A program made the position numbers and the translations under genes. A stretch of 64,000 nucleotides of DNA. Origin: Pseudomonas rhizosphaerae (GTDB lineage: Bacteria > Pseudomonadota > Gammaproteobacteria > Pseudomonadales > Pseudomonadaceae). Where the stretch lies: positions 1,302,001 through 1,366,000 of the forward strand of contig NZ_CP009533.1 of assembly GCF_000761155.1 (NCBI RefSeq). The letters run 5' to 3'. The notes beneath the pieces were generated by a model. It was not told where the DNA came from. It did no database searches and was given only the letters and a program-made list of their open reading frames with translations. Below are positions 19,501-28,011 of this stretch, in pieces (position 1 is the first letter of the stretch; each line of letters opens with the position of its first letter).

Positions 19501-21371
19501 ACGGCCTGTTGATGTCCGACAAGCTGCAATTGGTGGCGGCGTTCAACCACCTGCACATCTTCATCGACCCCAACCCGGAGCCCGCCAGCAGCTTCGCCGA
19601 ACGTCAACGCCTGTACGACCTGCCGCGCTCGGCGTGGAGCGACTACGACACCTCGATCATGTCCGCCGGTGGCGGCATCTTCTCGCGCAGCGCCAAGAGC
19701 ATCGCCATCAGCGCGCAGATGAAAGAGCGTTTCGACATCAAGGCCGACAAGCTGACCCCGACCGAACTGCTCAATGCGCTGCTCAAGGCACCGGTCGACC
19801 TGCTGTGGAACGGTGGTATCGGCACTTACGTCAAGTCCAGCGAAGAGAGCCACGCCGATGTCGGCGACAAGGCCAACGACGCACTGCGCGTCAATGGCAA
19901 CGAACTGCGCTGCAAGGTGGTGGGCGAGGGCGGCAACCTGGGCATGACCCAGCTGGGCCGCGTCGAGTTCGGCTTGAATGGCGGTGCGACCAACACCGAC
20001 TTCATCGACAACGCGGCCGGGGTGGATTGCTCCGACCACGAGGTCAACATCAAGATCCTGCTCAACGAAGCCGTGCAGGCCGGCGACATGACCGAGAAGC
20101 AGCGCAACCTGCTGCTGGGCAGCATGACCGAGGAAGTCGGCCATCTGGTGCTCGGCAACAACTACAAGCAGACCCAGGCGCTGTCCCTGGCGGCGCGCAA
20201 GGCCTACGAGCGGTTGGCCGAGTATCGTCGCCTGATGGCCGACCTGGAAGTGCGTGGCAAGCTGGATCGGGCCATTGAGTTCCTGCCAACCGAGGAGCAG
20301 CTCAACGAGCGTGTCGCGAACAAGCAGGGCCTGACCCGGGCCGAGCTGTCGGTACTGATTTCCTACAGCAAGATCGACCTCAACGAGGCGCTGCTGGCCT
20401 CGCCGGTTCCCGACGATGCCTACCTGACCCGCGACATGGAAACGGCTTTCCCGCCGTCGCTGGTCAGCAAGTACGCCGAGGCCATGCGCAGCCATCGCCT
20501 CAAGCGCGAGATCGTCAGCACCCAGATCGCCAACGACCTGGTCAACAACATGGGCATCACCTTCGTGCAGCGGCTGAAGGAGTCAACCGGCATGACCCCG
20601 GCCAGCGTGGTCGGGGCCTATGTCATCGTGCGTGACATCTTCCACCTGCCGCACTGGTTCCGCCAGATCGAGGCGCTGGACTATCAGGTGTCCGCCGATG
20701 TGCAGTTGGCGTTGATGGACGAACTGATGCGCCTGGGCCGTCGCGCCACCCGCTGGTTCCTGCGCAGCCGCCGCAACGAGCTGGATGCAGGTCGCGACGT
20801 GGCGCACTTCGGTCCGCACATCGCGGCGCTGGGCCTCAAGCTGGACGAACTGCTCGAAGGGCCGACCCGCGAGCGCTGGCAGACCCGCTACCAGGGTTAC
20901 GTCGAGTCGGGCGTGCCGGAGTTGCTGGCGCGCATGGTTGCCGGTACCAGCCACCTGTACACGCTGCTGCCGATCATCGAGGCGTCGGATGTGACCGGTC
21001 AGAACGCCGCCGAAGTGGCCAAGGCGTTCTTCGCCGTGGGCAGCAAGCTGGACCTGACCTGGTACCTGCAGCAGATCAGCAGCCTGCCGGTGGAAAACAA
21101 CTGGCAAGCACTGGCCCGCGAGGCGTTCCGCGACGATATCGACCTGCAGCAGCGGGCGATCACCATCTCCGTGCTGAAGATGCAGGACGCTCCCGGCGAC
21201 GTCGAGGAACGGCTGGACCTGTGGTTGGAACAGCACGAAGTGATGGTCAAGCGCTGGCGCGCCATGCTCGATGAGATCAAGGCCGCCACGGGGACCGATT
21301 ACGCCATGTACGCAGTGGCCAACCGTGAACTGATGGACCTGGCCCTGAGCGGTGGAGCTCCGCAGCTCTAA
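16512..21371 (+). CDS. gdhB: NAD-specific glutamate dehydrogenase, large (GDH-180) class
   Basis: This gene encodes the 1619-residue catabolic glutamate dehydrogenase of the large L_180 class, which oxidises glutamate to 2-oxoglutarate with NAD+ and supports growth on glutamate and arginine. The N-terminal third is regulatory (ACT-like segments). The catalytic core lies in the middle, with [30 protein letters not shown] (the conserved lysine region), the Rossmann part [17 protein letters not shown], and [15 protein letters not shown]. A helical C-terminal domain follows. Length and motifs match the Pseudomonas GdhB enzymes. It ends at a strong hairpin at 21378. The long open frame on the opposite strand is a composition artefact. 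Confidence 0.96.
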   Translation: [1619 protein letters not shown]

Positions 21372-21377
21372 CTTGTA

Positions 21378-21415
21378 GACAAACCCATTCGCGCCGCGCC
21401 GCGAATGGGTTTGTC
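21378..21415 (+). terminator. hairpin terminator after gdhB
   Basis: A perfect 16-base stem (GACAAACCCATTCGCG paired with its complement at 21400-21415) encloses a six-base loop, starting seven bases after the gdhB stop. The descending arm ends GGGTTTGTC rather than in a long T run, so termination efficiency is uncertain. Confidence 0.7.
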
Positions 21416-21453
21416 GATTCTCCGCCTGCACCCCGTATTCGCTGTCATCGTAG

Positions 21454-21506
21454 TACCTGTATGCGGGATACCTGTATCCCTGCAGTGCCCATATCCCTGT
21501 AGTGCC
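21454..21506. repeat. short direct repeats with an embedded palindrome
   Basis: TACCTGTAT occurs at 21454-21462 and 21469-21477. TATCCCTGYAGTGCC occurs at 21475-21489 and 21492-21506 with one mismatch. Embedded is GGGATAC-CT-GTATCCC (21465-21480), a perfect 7-base inverted repeat. It lies 110-160 bases upstream of the orphan gene at 21616 and could be an operator for it. Confidence 0.5.
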
Positions 21507-21615
21507 TGTCCAGAACCTGCTTGTTCAAACTGAGATCGGTCATCCGTGCAGTTTCGCTTTGCGCTGCCTGATGAAAACCTCAGCTCAACATCAACGACAG
21601 GATATGGACGTCAGC

Positions 21616-22068
21616 ATGAATACATTTGCGGCAGGTTCCTTCTACGCACAACTCGAATGCATCACCCCTGGCCACACAGGTATCGTCGGCGTTGCTGAAA
21701 ACGCCACGGTGCCTACTCAGAGAGGGCAACTGGTCATTGGCGAAACCTCAGCACGCGTAGTGTTTTTTTTCGACTACAAAGGGCAGGCGCAGGGTCGTAT
21801 CCACTTCCGCATTCGTGCTGCCTTGAAGGGCAGTTGGCGCGGCGCCACGCTGGGCGTGAGCGGTGACGGGTCGTTGAGTCTGAACACACCTGAGTACGAA
21901 GCGGATGACTGGGGCATCGTCCCGCTGAATGCGTGGGGAACAGGATCCAAGCTTGAGTTCAGCCTGCAAACCAGGCAAGGCCGGCAGGTCGGTCTTCATT
22001 CAGAACGCCGCCTTGCCTTGGGCGCAGAACCAGTCGGCGTATTTCGTCCCACATTGCGTCGGGGTTGA
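21616..22068 (+). CDS. orphan protein A, paralogue of the next gene
   Basis: This is a 150-residue protein that I do not recognise. It has no signal peptide or membrane helix, and the pattern of short strands (GQLVIGETSARVVFFFD, GRIHFRIRA) suggests an all-beta fold. It is a diverged tandem paralogue of the protein at 22266. Shared are SF-x-AQL-x-CI near residue 8, G-x-L then R-x-V-x-F-x-F, R-x-H-(F/Y)-x-I, A-x-LGVS, and F-x-L-x4-G with SE/TE near the end. The ATG at 21616 was chosen because it aligns exactly with the start of the paralogue; in-frame ATGs at 21604 and 21571 are alternatives. The codon mix is less GC-rich than in the flanking housekeeping genes. A run of eight T lies at 21763-21770. 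A beta-trefoil or lectin-like role is only a guess. Confidence 0.65.
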   Translation: MNTFAAGSFYAQLECITPGHTGIVGVAENATVPTQRGQLVIGETSARVVFFFDYKGQAQGRIHFRIRAALKGSWRGATLGVSGDGSLSLNTPEYEADDWGIVPLNAWGTGSKLEFSLQTRQGRQVGLHSERRLALGAEPVGVFRPTLRRG

Positions 22069-22124
22069 ACAGACCGGGCGGCATCCACTCACGCAACGTT
22101 CCAACGATCTCCCTTACCAAAGCT

Positions 22125-22159
22125 GAAGGGTGCAGTCCTGTACGTCACCACCCTTTTTT
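22125..22159 (+). terminator. terminator-like hairpin between the orphan paralogues
   Basis: GAAGGGTG at 22125-22132 pairs with CACCC at 22149 onward and is followed by six T (CACCCTTTTTT to 22159). The loop of about 16 bases is long. It lies 57 bases after the first orphan gene, so the two paralogues may be separate transcripts. Confidence 0.5.
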
Positions 22160-22265
22160 GGACGGAGTAATTATTTACCGCAGGGTGCACTTCCCGCCGT
22201 CATAGCCTCTTGGTCATGCAGAGAAGGGCATGCGCCCTGATCAAGAAGCGACCTGGGAGGTCACT

Positions 22266-22763
22266 ATGAAAAATTTAATGGGCACTTCATTCATTGCACA
22301 GCTGAAATGCATCGCGGGCACTTACCCACCGTTTGTCGCGCTTTCCGAAGGCGACATCGCGGCGAAGTCGGGTTGGTTGGAGCTGACGCATGATTCGTCA
22401 CGCTCGGTCGCATTCAGGTTCCAATTTCTCAGCCAAACCGAAGATCGTTTTCACTATGCGATTACCGGAGCGGAGGAGGCTGGCTATTACGCCGATGCGG
22501 CGCTGGGCGTGAGCTTGAACAGCTACGTAGGGCTGTATCATCTGGCCACAGTCGAGAACGTCTGGAAGTTTGACTTCACCGCGACGGGGCTGGATGAAGA
22601 AGGTTTTTGGCTGCGCGACAAGGACGGCTATCGCATGGCAGTGACTGAAATCCCGCATGCGGGGTTTGTAAGCATTCCCGGGGTGGCGGGTGTACCTCGA
22701 CTGAACGTAGCCTCGGGAACCCTTGCGCGATTTGAATTGACGGCGGTACGCGCGTTGGGCTGA
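22266..22763 (+). CDS. orphan protein B, paralogue of the preceding gene
   Basis: This 165-residue protein has no recognised family. It starts MKNLMGTSFIAQLKCIAG after a good GGGAGGTCACT ribosome site. It shares with the preceding gene the SFxAQLxCI start, GWLEL, RSVAFRFQF, RFHYAITG, AALGVSLNSYVGLYH and a FWLRDKDGYRMAVTE stretch. The LGVS-x3-YVGLYH and DKDGYRMAVTE pieces, with the closing LNVASGTLARFEL, look like successive lobes of a beta-trefoil, but this is inference from pattern only. It has no export signal. It is followed by a strong bidirectional terminator shared with acnB. Confidence 0.68.
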   Translation: MKNLMGTSFIAQLKCIAGTYPPFVALSEGDIAAKSGWLELTHDSSRSVAFRFQFLSQTEDRFHYAITGAEEAGYYADAALGVSLNSYVGLYHLATVENVWKFDFTATGLDEEGFWLRDKDGYRMAVTEIPHAGFVSIPGVAGVPRLNVASGTLARFELTAVRALG

Positions 22764-22790
22764 GGGTTGCCCAACCGATACGCCTGACAA

Positions 22791-22831
22791 AAAAAGGGTC
22801 GCTCTCCTGAGAGAGCGACCCTTTTATTTTT
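22791..22831. terminator. bidirectional terminator between orphan B and acnB
   Basis: AAAAAGGGTCGCTCTC, a CTGA loop, then GAGAGCGACCCTTTTATTTTT: an 11-base GC-rich stem (22796-22806 with 22811-22821) flanked by A and T tracts on both sides. It is suited to stop transcription of orphan gene B and of the convergent acnB gene. Confidence 0.88.
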
Positions 22832-22862
22832 CCATCGACAAACAGGCGTTATGCAACAGGCA

Positions 22863-25472
22863 TCAAGCCTGAACCACCGGAATGTTCGCGTTGGCCGCGG
22901 CATCGCGGAACTCGGCGATCTGGTCGAAGCTCAGGTAGCGGTACACATCGGCAGCCATGCTGTCGATGCTGGCCGCGTACTCCATGTACTCCTCGACCGT
23001 TGGCAGCTTGCCCAGGATGGACGCGACGGCGGCCAGCTCGGCGGACGCCAGGTACACGTTGGCACCGTCGCCCAGACGGTTCGGGAAGTTACGAGTCGAA
23101 GTCGACACCACGGTGGAGTTGGGTTCCACGCGTGCCTGGTTACCCATGCACAGCGAGCAGCCTGGCATCTCCATGCGCGCGCCAGCCTTGCCGTAGATGC
23201 CGTAGTAGCCTTCTTCGGTCAGCTGATGGGCATCCATCTTGGTCGGTGGCGACAGCCACAGACGGGTCGGCAGTTGGCCCTTGACCTTGTCGAGCAACTT
23301 GCCGGCAGCGCGGAAGTGACCGATGTTGGTCATGCACGAACCGATGAACACTTCGTCGATCTTCTCGCCCTGAACGGTGGACAGCAGGCGTGCATCGTCC
23401 GGATCGTTCGGTGCGCACAGGACCGGCTCTTTCAGGTCGCTCAGGTCGATCTCGATGATTTCGGCGTATTCGGCGTCGGCATCGGCACTCAGCAGTTGCG
23501 GGTTCGCGACCCACGCTTCCATGGCCTGGGCACGACGTTCCATGGTCCGCGCATCGCCGTAGCCTTCGCTGATCATCCAGCGCAGCAGGGTGATGTTGGA
23601 CTTCAGGTATTCGGCGATGGCCTTTTCCGGCAGCTTGATGGTGCAACCGGCGGCGGAGCGTTCGGCCGAGGCGTCGGACAGTTCGAACGCCTGCTCGACG
23701 GTCAGCTCGTTCAAGCCTTCGATTTCCAGGATGCGACCCGAGAAGGCGTTGATCTTGCCTTTCTTTTCGACGGTCAGCAGGCCTTTCTGGATGGCGTAGT
23801 ACGGAATCGCGTGGACCAGGTCGCGCAGGGTGATGCCCGGCTGCATGGTGCCCTTGAAGCGCACCAGGACCGACTCGGGCATGTCCAGCGGCATGACGCC
23901 GGTGGCGGCGGCGAAAGCCACCAGGCCTGAGCCGGCCGGGAACGAGATGCCGATCGGGAAGCGGGTGTGCGAGTCACCACCGGTGCCGACGGTGTCCGGC
24001 AGCAGCATGCGGTTCAGCCAGCTGTGGATGATGCCGTCGCCTGGACGCAGGGACACGCCGCCACGGGTGCGGATGAAATCCGGCAGGGTGTGGTGGGTGG
24101 TCACGTCGATCGGCTTTGGATAGGCCGCGGTGTGGCAGAAGGACTGCATGACCAGGTCGGCCGAGAAACCCAGGCAGGCCAGGTCCTTGAGCTCGTCGCG
24201 GGTCATCGGGCCGGTGGTGTCCTGGGAGCCGACGGTGGTCATCTTCGGCTCGCAGTAGGTGCCGGGACGAACGCCTTGGTTCTCAGGCAGGCCACAGGCC
24301 TTGCCGACCATCTTCTGCGCCAGGGTGTAGCCCTTGCCGGTATCGACCGGGGCTTCTGGCAGCTTGAACAGATCGGTCGGGCCCAGGCCCAGTTCGGCGC
24401 GTGCCTTGTCGGTCAGGCCACGGCCGACGATCAGCGGAATGCGGCCGCCAGCGCGGACTTCGTCGAGCAGTACAGGGGTCTTGAGCTCGAAGGTGGTGAT
24501 CACTTCGTCGCTGTCGTGCTTGCAGACCTTGCCCTGGTGCGGGTACAGGTCGATCACGTCGCCCATGTTGATGTTCGACACGTCGAACTCGATCGGCAGG
24601 GCGCCGGCGTCTTCCATGGTGTTGTAGAAGATCGGGGCGATCTTGGTGCCGAAGCAGAAACCACCGGCGCGCTTGTTCGGCACGTACGGGATGTCGGTAC
24701 CGAAGAACCACAGCACCGAGTTGGTGGCCGATTTACGCGACGAACCGGTACCGACCACGTCACCCACGTAGGCGACGGGGTAGCCGTCGGCGTACATCTG
24801 GGCAATCTGCTTCATCGGGCCGATCGAACCCTGGACGTCGGGCACGATGCCTTCGCGGGCCATCTTCAGCATGGCCAGGGCGTGCAGCGGGATGTCCGGG
24901 CGCGACCAGGCGTCGGGTGCAGGGGAGAGGTCGTCGGTGTTGGTTTCGCCGGTGACCTTGAAGACGCGCAGGCTGATCTTGTCGGCCAGGGTCGGACGCT
25001 TCTTGAACCACTCGCCGTCGGCCCAGGATTGCAGTACGCCCTGAGCGTGGGCATTGCCGTTCTTGGCTTTTTCCGCGACGTCGTGGAAGGCGTCGAACAT
25101 CAGCAGGGTGAACTTGAGCTGTTCGGCAGCTACCGGCGCCAGGGTGGCGTCGTCGAGCAGTTCGACCATGGTGGCGATGTTGTAGCCGCCCTGCATGGTG
25201 CCGAGCAGTTCGACGGCGCGCTTGCTGTCGATCAGCGGCGAGGTGGCTTCGCCCTTGGCCACGGCGGACAGGAAGCCGGCCTTGACGTAGGCGGCTTCGT
25301 CCACCCCTGGCGGTACGCGGTTGGTGATCAGGTCGACCAGGAAGGCTTCTTCGCCGGCGGGAGGGTTCTTCAGCAGCTCGACCAGGCCTGCGGTTTGTTC
25401 GGCGTTAAGCGGCTGGGGCACGATACCCTGGGCGGCACGCTCTTCGATGTGTTTGCGATAGGCTTCAAGCAC
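22863..25472 (-). CDS. acnB: bifunctional aconitate hydratase 2 / 2-methylisocitrate dehydratase
   Basis: AcnB interconverts citrate and isocitrate in the TCA cycle and also handles 2-methylisocitrate. At 869 residues it has the family length. It has an N-terminal HEAT-like domain, then the swivel domain ([21 protein letters not shown]). The catalytic domains contain GSCMTN and GCSLCMGN, which supply the three cysteine ligands of the [4Fe-4S] cluster. The start is a GTG at 25472 (protein begins (M)[12 protein letters not shown]), supported by GAGGG upstream and by family length. An in-frame ATG 15 bases earlier is less likely. The 5' region carries a nested palindromic element at 25583-25704. 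Confidence 0.96.
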   Translation of the reverse strand: MLEAYRKHIEERAAQGIVPQPLNAEQTAGLVELLKNPPAGEEAFLVDLITNRVPPGVDEAAYVKAGFLSAVAKGEATSPLIDSKRAVELLGTMQGGYNIATMVELLDDATLAPVAAEQLKFTLLMFDAFHDVAEKAKNGNAHAQGVLQSWADGEWFKKRPTLADKISLRVFKVTGETNTDDLSPAPDAWSRPDIPLHALAMLKMAREGIVPDVQGSIGPMKQIAQMYADGYPVAYVGDVVGTGSSRKSATNSVLWFFGTDIPYVPNKRAGGFCFGTKIAPIFYNTMEDAGALPIEFDVSNINMGDVIDLYPHQGKVCKHDSDEVITTFELKTPVLLDEVRAGGRIPLIVGRGLTDKARAELGLGPTDLFKLPEAPVDTGKGYTLAQKMVGKACGLPENQGVRPGTYCEPKMTTVGSQDTTGPMTRDELKDLACLGFSADLVMQSFCHTAAYPKPIDVTTHHTLPDFIRTRGGVSLRPGDGIIHSWLNRMLLPDTVGTGGDSHTRFPIGISFPAGSGLVAFAAATGVMPLDMPESVLVRFKGTMQPGITLRDLVHAIPYYAIQKGLLTVEKKGKINAFSGRILEIEGLNELTVEQAFELSDASAERSAAGCTIKLPEKAIAEYLKSNITLLRWMISEGYGDARTMERRAQAMEAWVANPQLLSADADAEYAEIIEIDLSDLKEPVLCAPNDPDDARLLSTVQGEKIDEVFIGSCMTNIGHFRAAGKLLDKVKGQLPTRLWLSPPTKMDAHQLTEEGYYGIYGKAGARMEMPGCSLCMGNQARVEPNSTVVSTSTRNFPNRLGDGANVYLASAELAAVASILGKLPTVEEYMEYAASIDSMAADVYRYLSFDQIAEFRDAAANANIPVVQA

Positions 25473-25582
25473 AGTTATTACCCTCATCAGTGGTCCCGGA
25501 AGGGACGCTCATCCAGGGAACGCCTGCATCCATGCGCACGGTCTTTTCGGCCGTTCAGCCAGGAAGGCAGGTATTCCTTACA

Positions 25583-25704
25583 GAAGCTGTTTTCAAAGTT
25601 TTACGCCTGTAGAAGGGAAAACTGATGAGGGCTGGCACCGGATGAACGGTGCCAACACCCTTCTACTGGATCAACTGTGCTCGTGACGCTTTGAAAACAG
25701 CTTC
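25583..25704 (-). promoter_or_regulatory. nested three-tier palindromic element in the acnB 5' region
   Basis: Three concentric inverted repeats lie 111-232 bases upstream of acnB. The outer stem, 25583-25598 with 25689-25704, is 16 bases and perfect (GAAGCTGTTTTCAAAG). The middle stem, 25609-25617 with 25658-25666, is 9 bases and perfect (GTAGAAGGG). The inner hairpin is GGCACCG-6-CGGTGCC at 25634-25653. As RNA on the minus strand it would form a long rod with internal loops in the acnB leader, but it could also serve the divergent gene at 25815, encode a small RNA, or be a small palindromic repeat. It takes up most of the 342-base gap; I see no open frame or clear promoter in the rest. Confidence 0.6.
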
Positions 25705-25814
25705 CAATGGACATTGGCGCCTAAAAAGGCTGCATGATTCTACGTTATCTTGCGCAGGAAGTTAAGTTAAGCCCCACTCTTTCTGGGGTGACCCCTGTTA
25801 GACAAAGGACTAAC

Positions 25815-26333
25815 ATGCGCCCGGTGTTCCACCGTCCAGCGTGCCGATCCACCATGTCCAACCATTCCATCAAGACGCCCTGCGTGGGCTTGTGCTCGAC
25901 CGTCTACGGCGACCTGGTGTGCCGCGGCTGCAAGCGCTACCACCATGAAGTCATCCATTGGAACGGCTATGACGAGGCGCAGAAACGCGCGGTGTGGGTC
26001 CGTCTGGAGCAGTTGCTGGTGCAGGTCATGGTGGCCAAGCTGGAAGTGTTCGACCCCTTGAAGCTGCGCCAACAACTGGAACAACGCAAGATCCGTTTCG
26101 TCGAGCGGCAGTCGGAATACTGCTGGGCCTACCAGTTGATCGCCCGTGGTGCCCGTGTGATCAACAACCTGGAAGCCTATGGGCTGGTGCTGCTGCCCGA
26201 GTTCCGCGATTGGGATCTGCCGCAACTGCGCGATGCCATCGATCGGGAATTCTTCATTCTGTCCGAGGCTCATTACCAACGTTATATCGCGCCGGCGTTC
26301 GTGCGCGAGTTGAGCGAACAGCGCATTATCTGA
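25815..26333 (+). CDS. DUF1289 domain-containing cysteine-rich protein
   Basis: This 172-residue cytoplasmic protein has the DUF1289 N-terminal motif [21 protein letters not shown], four cysteines in a C-x3-C-x7-C-x2-C pattern suited to binding zinc or an Fe-S cluster. The C-terminal 110 residues are helical and typical of the longer Pseudomonas members. Function is unknown. The ATG at 25815 has AAGGAC five bases upstream; a second in-frame ATG at 25854 ([10 protein letters not shown]) gives a protein closer to the domain and is the alternative. It is divergent from acnB. Confidence 0.8.
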   Translation: MRPVFHRPACRSTMSNHSIKTPCVGLCSTVYGDLVCRGCKRYHHEVIHWNGYDEAQKRAVWVRLEQLLVQVMVAKLEVFDPLKLRQQLEQRKIRFVERQSEYCWAYQLIARGARVINNLEAYGLVLLPEFRDWDLPQLRDAIDREFFILSEAHYQRYIAPAFVRELSEQRII

Positions 26334-26354
26334 ATCTAAGTCTGCGGTGAGGCC

Positions 26355-26425
26355 TTCGCGGGCAGAGGCCCGCTCCCACCGGGACCGCGCTTGCTCTTGT
26401 GTGGGAGCGGGTCTCTGCCCGCGAA
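26355..26425. repeat. REP pair (REPIN), GTGGGAGCGGG type
   Basis: Inverted 25-base units at 26355-26379 (TTCGCGGGCAGAGGCCCGCT...) and 26401-26425 match at 24 of 25 positions, separated by 21 bases. The palindrome core (CGGGCAGAGGCCCG) differs from the pairs at 15776 and 49489, so two REP subfamilies are present in this window. Confidence 0.85.
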
Positions 26426-26463
26426 CAGGCTACCCCGATCACTCCATAATTCTGGATACCCCC

Positions 26464-27606
26464 ATGCTCATAGTCGCCGACGAAAACATCCCGCTGCTCG
26501 ACGCTTTCTTCGAAGGCTTTGGAGAAATCCGCCGCTACCCTGGCCGGTCCATCGATCGGGCGGCGGTTGCCGATGCCGATGTGCTGCTGGTGCGCTCGGT
26601 GACTCAGGTCGACCGTGCCCTGCTCGAGGGCAGCAAGGTGCGCTTCGTTGGCACCTGCACGATCGGCACCGACCATCTGGACCTCGAGCACTTCGCCCAA
26701 GCCGGTATCCGCTGGGCCAGCGCACCGGGCTGCAATGCCCGTGGTGTGGTCGACTACGTGCTGGGCAGCCTGCTGACCCTGGCCGAGATCGAAGGGCTGC
26801 CCCTGAGCGAGCGGCGTTACGGCATTGTCGGGGCCGGCCAGGTCGGCGGGCGCCTGGTCCAGGTGCTGCGCGGCCTGGGCTGGGACGTGCAGGTGTGCGA
26901 CCCCTTGCGCGAGGCGCAAGAAGCCGGCGATTTCGTCAGCCTGGAGCACATCCTTGAATACTGCGACGTGATCAGCCTGCACACGCCGTTGACCCGCAGC
27001 GGCCCTCACCCGACCTGGCACCTGTTCGACGATGCGCGTCTGCGCGCTCTCAAGCCGGGCACCTGGCTGATCAATGCCGCGCGAGGCCCGGTGATCGACA
27101 ATGCCGCGCTGGGCTGGGTCCTGCTGGAGCGTGAAGACCTGCAAGCGGTGCTCGACGTCTGGGAACGTGAACCTGCGGTCGATCCGGCGCTGGCCGAGTG
27201 CTGCGTCATCGCTACCCCACACATTGCCGGCTACAGCCTCGACGGCCGCCGCCGCGGCACGGCGCAGATCTACCAGGCGCTGTGCGGATTCCTCGGGCGC
27301 GGGGTCGAGATCCACTTGGACGACCTCTTGCCCAAGCCTTGGCTACGCGAAGTCGGCCTGAGCACCGACACCGACCCGGCCTGGGCGCTGGCCATGCTCT
27401 GTCGGGGTGTCTACGATCCCCGTCGCGACGATTCCGACTTGCGCCGAAGCCTGGGTGTCGACATCGCCCGGCAACGGCTGGCCTTCGACCAGTTGCGCAA
27501 GCACTACCCGCCACGCCGAGAGATCGAAGGTCTGCGGGTGCGCATCGACGGCCCTGCGCCTGCGCTGGAGCGCATCGTCACGGCCCTGGGCGCAGTGCTG
27601 GTCTAG
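26464..27606 (+). CDS. pdxB: erythronate-4-phosphate dehydrogenase
   Basis: PdxB oxidises 4-phosphoerythronate to 3-hydroxy-2-oxo-4-phosphobutanoate in de novo pyridoxal phosphate synthesis, the step before SerC (encoded at 49619). The protein has 380 residues and belongs to the D-2-hydroxyacid dehydrogenase superfamily. It begins [16 protein letters not shown], has the NAD loop [13 protein letters not shown], and carries the catalytic Arg (NAARGPVID), Glu (WEREPAVD) and His (TPHIAGYS). The C-terminal dimerisation domain ([15 protein letters not shown] to the end) is specific to PdxB. It ends at a strong terminator at 27638. Confidence 0.96.
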   Translation: MLIVADENIPLLDAFFEGFGEIRRYPGRSIDRAAVADADVLLVRSVTQVDRALLEGSKVRFVGTCTIGTDHLDLEHFAQAGIRWASAPGCNARGVVDYVLGSLLTLAEIEGLPLSERRYGIVGAGQVGGRLVQVLRGLGWDVQVCDPLREAQEAGDFVSLEHILEYCDVISLHTPLTRSGPHPTWHLFDDARLRALKPGTWLINAARGPVIDNAALGWVLLEREDLQAVLDVWEREPAVDPALAECCVIATPHIAGYSLDGRRRGTAQIYQALCGFLGRGVEIHLDDLLPKPWLREVGLSTDTDPAWALAMLCRGVYDPRRDDSDLRRSLGVDIARQRLAFDQLRKHYPPRREIEGLRVRIDGPAPALERIVTALGAVLV

Positions 27607-27637
27607 CCGGGTGCTGTTGACCAGGGCGCAAAAAGCA

Positions 27638-27664
27638 GAAACCCGGCCACTGGGGCCGGGTTTC
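27638..27664. terminator. terminator hairpin after pdxB
   Basis: GAAACCCGGCC (27638-27648) pairs perfectly with GGCCGGGTTTC (27654-27664) around a five-base loop, preceded by an A run. It sits between the convergent pdxB and the small gene at 27690 and can serve both. Confidence 0.75.
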
Positions 27665-27689
27665 AAAAGCAGCGAAGCGGGTGGGTCGA

Positions 27690-27869
27690 TCAGTCGTTGC
27701 CGACCGGCTTGACCACATGTTCTTCCAGTTCGCGACAGGCGTCCTGCACCATGTCTTCGGTAATGGGCACTTCGCGTCCCTGTTCATCGATGATCGAGCC
27801 ACCGACGGGCTCGTGGGGATGCACGCGTACCACTTCGATGCTCTTTTGCGTGTCGTCATGCGAGCTCAT
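27690..27869 (-). CDS. small conserved hypothetical protein, 59 residues
   Basis: This short gene encodes an acidic 59-residue protein starting MSSHDDTQKSIEVVRVHPHE and ending ELEEHVVKPVGND. It has a strong ribosome site (GAGGAGACAGGCC before ATG). It has no membrane helix or signal peptide, and one cysteine (QDACRELEEH). Content includes GGSIIDEQGREVPITEDMV, a strand-turn-strand then helix pattern. It is convergent with pdxB and shares its terminator. I do not recognise a domain. Small proteins of this kind are common next to pdxB in Pseudomonas as far as I recall. Confidence 0.7.
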   Translation of the reverse strand: MSSHDDTQKSIEVVRVHPHEPVGGSIIDEQGREVPITEDMVQDACRELEEHVVKPVGND

Positions 27870-28011
27870 GGCCTGTCTCCTCTTCAGGTGTGTGCGCCGT
27901 CTGCTACGGGGCTGCTTCCTAGCTGACTTTGTCCGTTTGATGGAGTTCCACTGTAGTCGATCGAGTGTCTGGGTGTAGGCTTGCAGATCATTCGAATGCG
28001 GATCATCTACC

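Noticed and set aside
21372..22790. Orphan pair as a prophage or IS remnant
   Set aside because: No integrase, transposase, attachment-site duplication or terminal inverted repeat is visible.
27601..28011. Further small gene between pdxB and the ABC exporter besides the 59-residue one
   Set aside because: No other frame has both a ribosome site and sensible composition.
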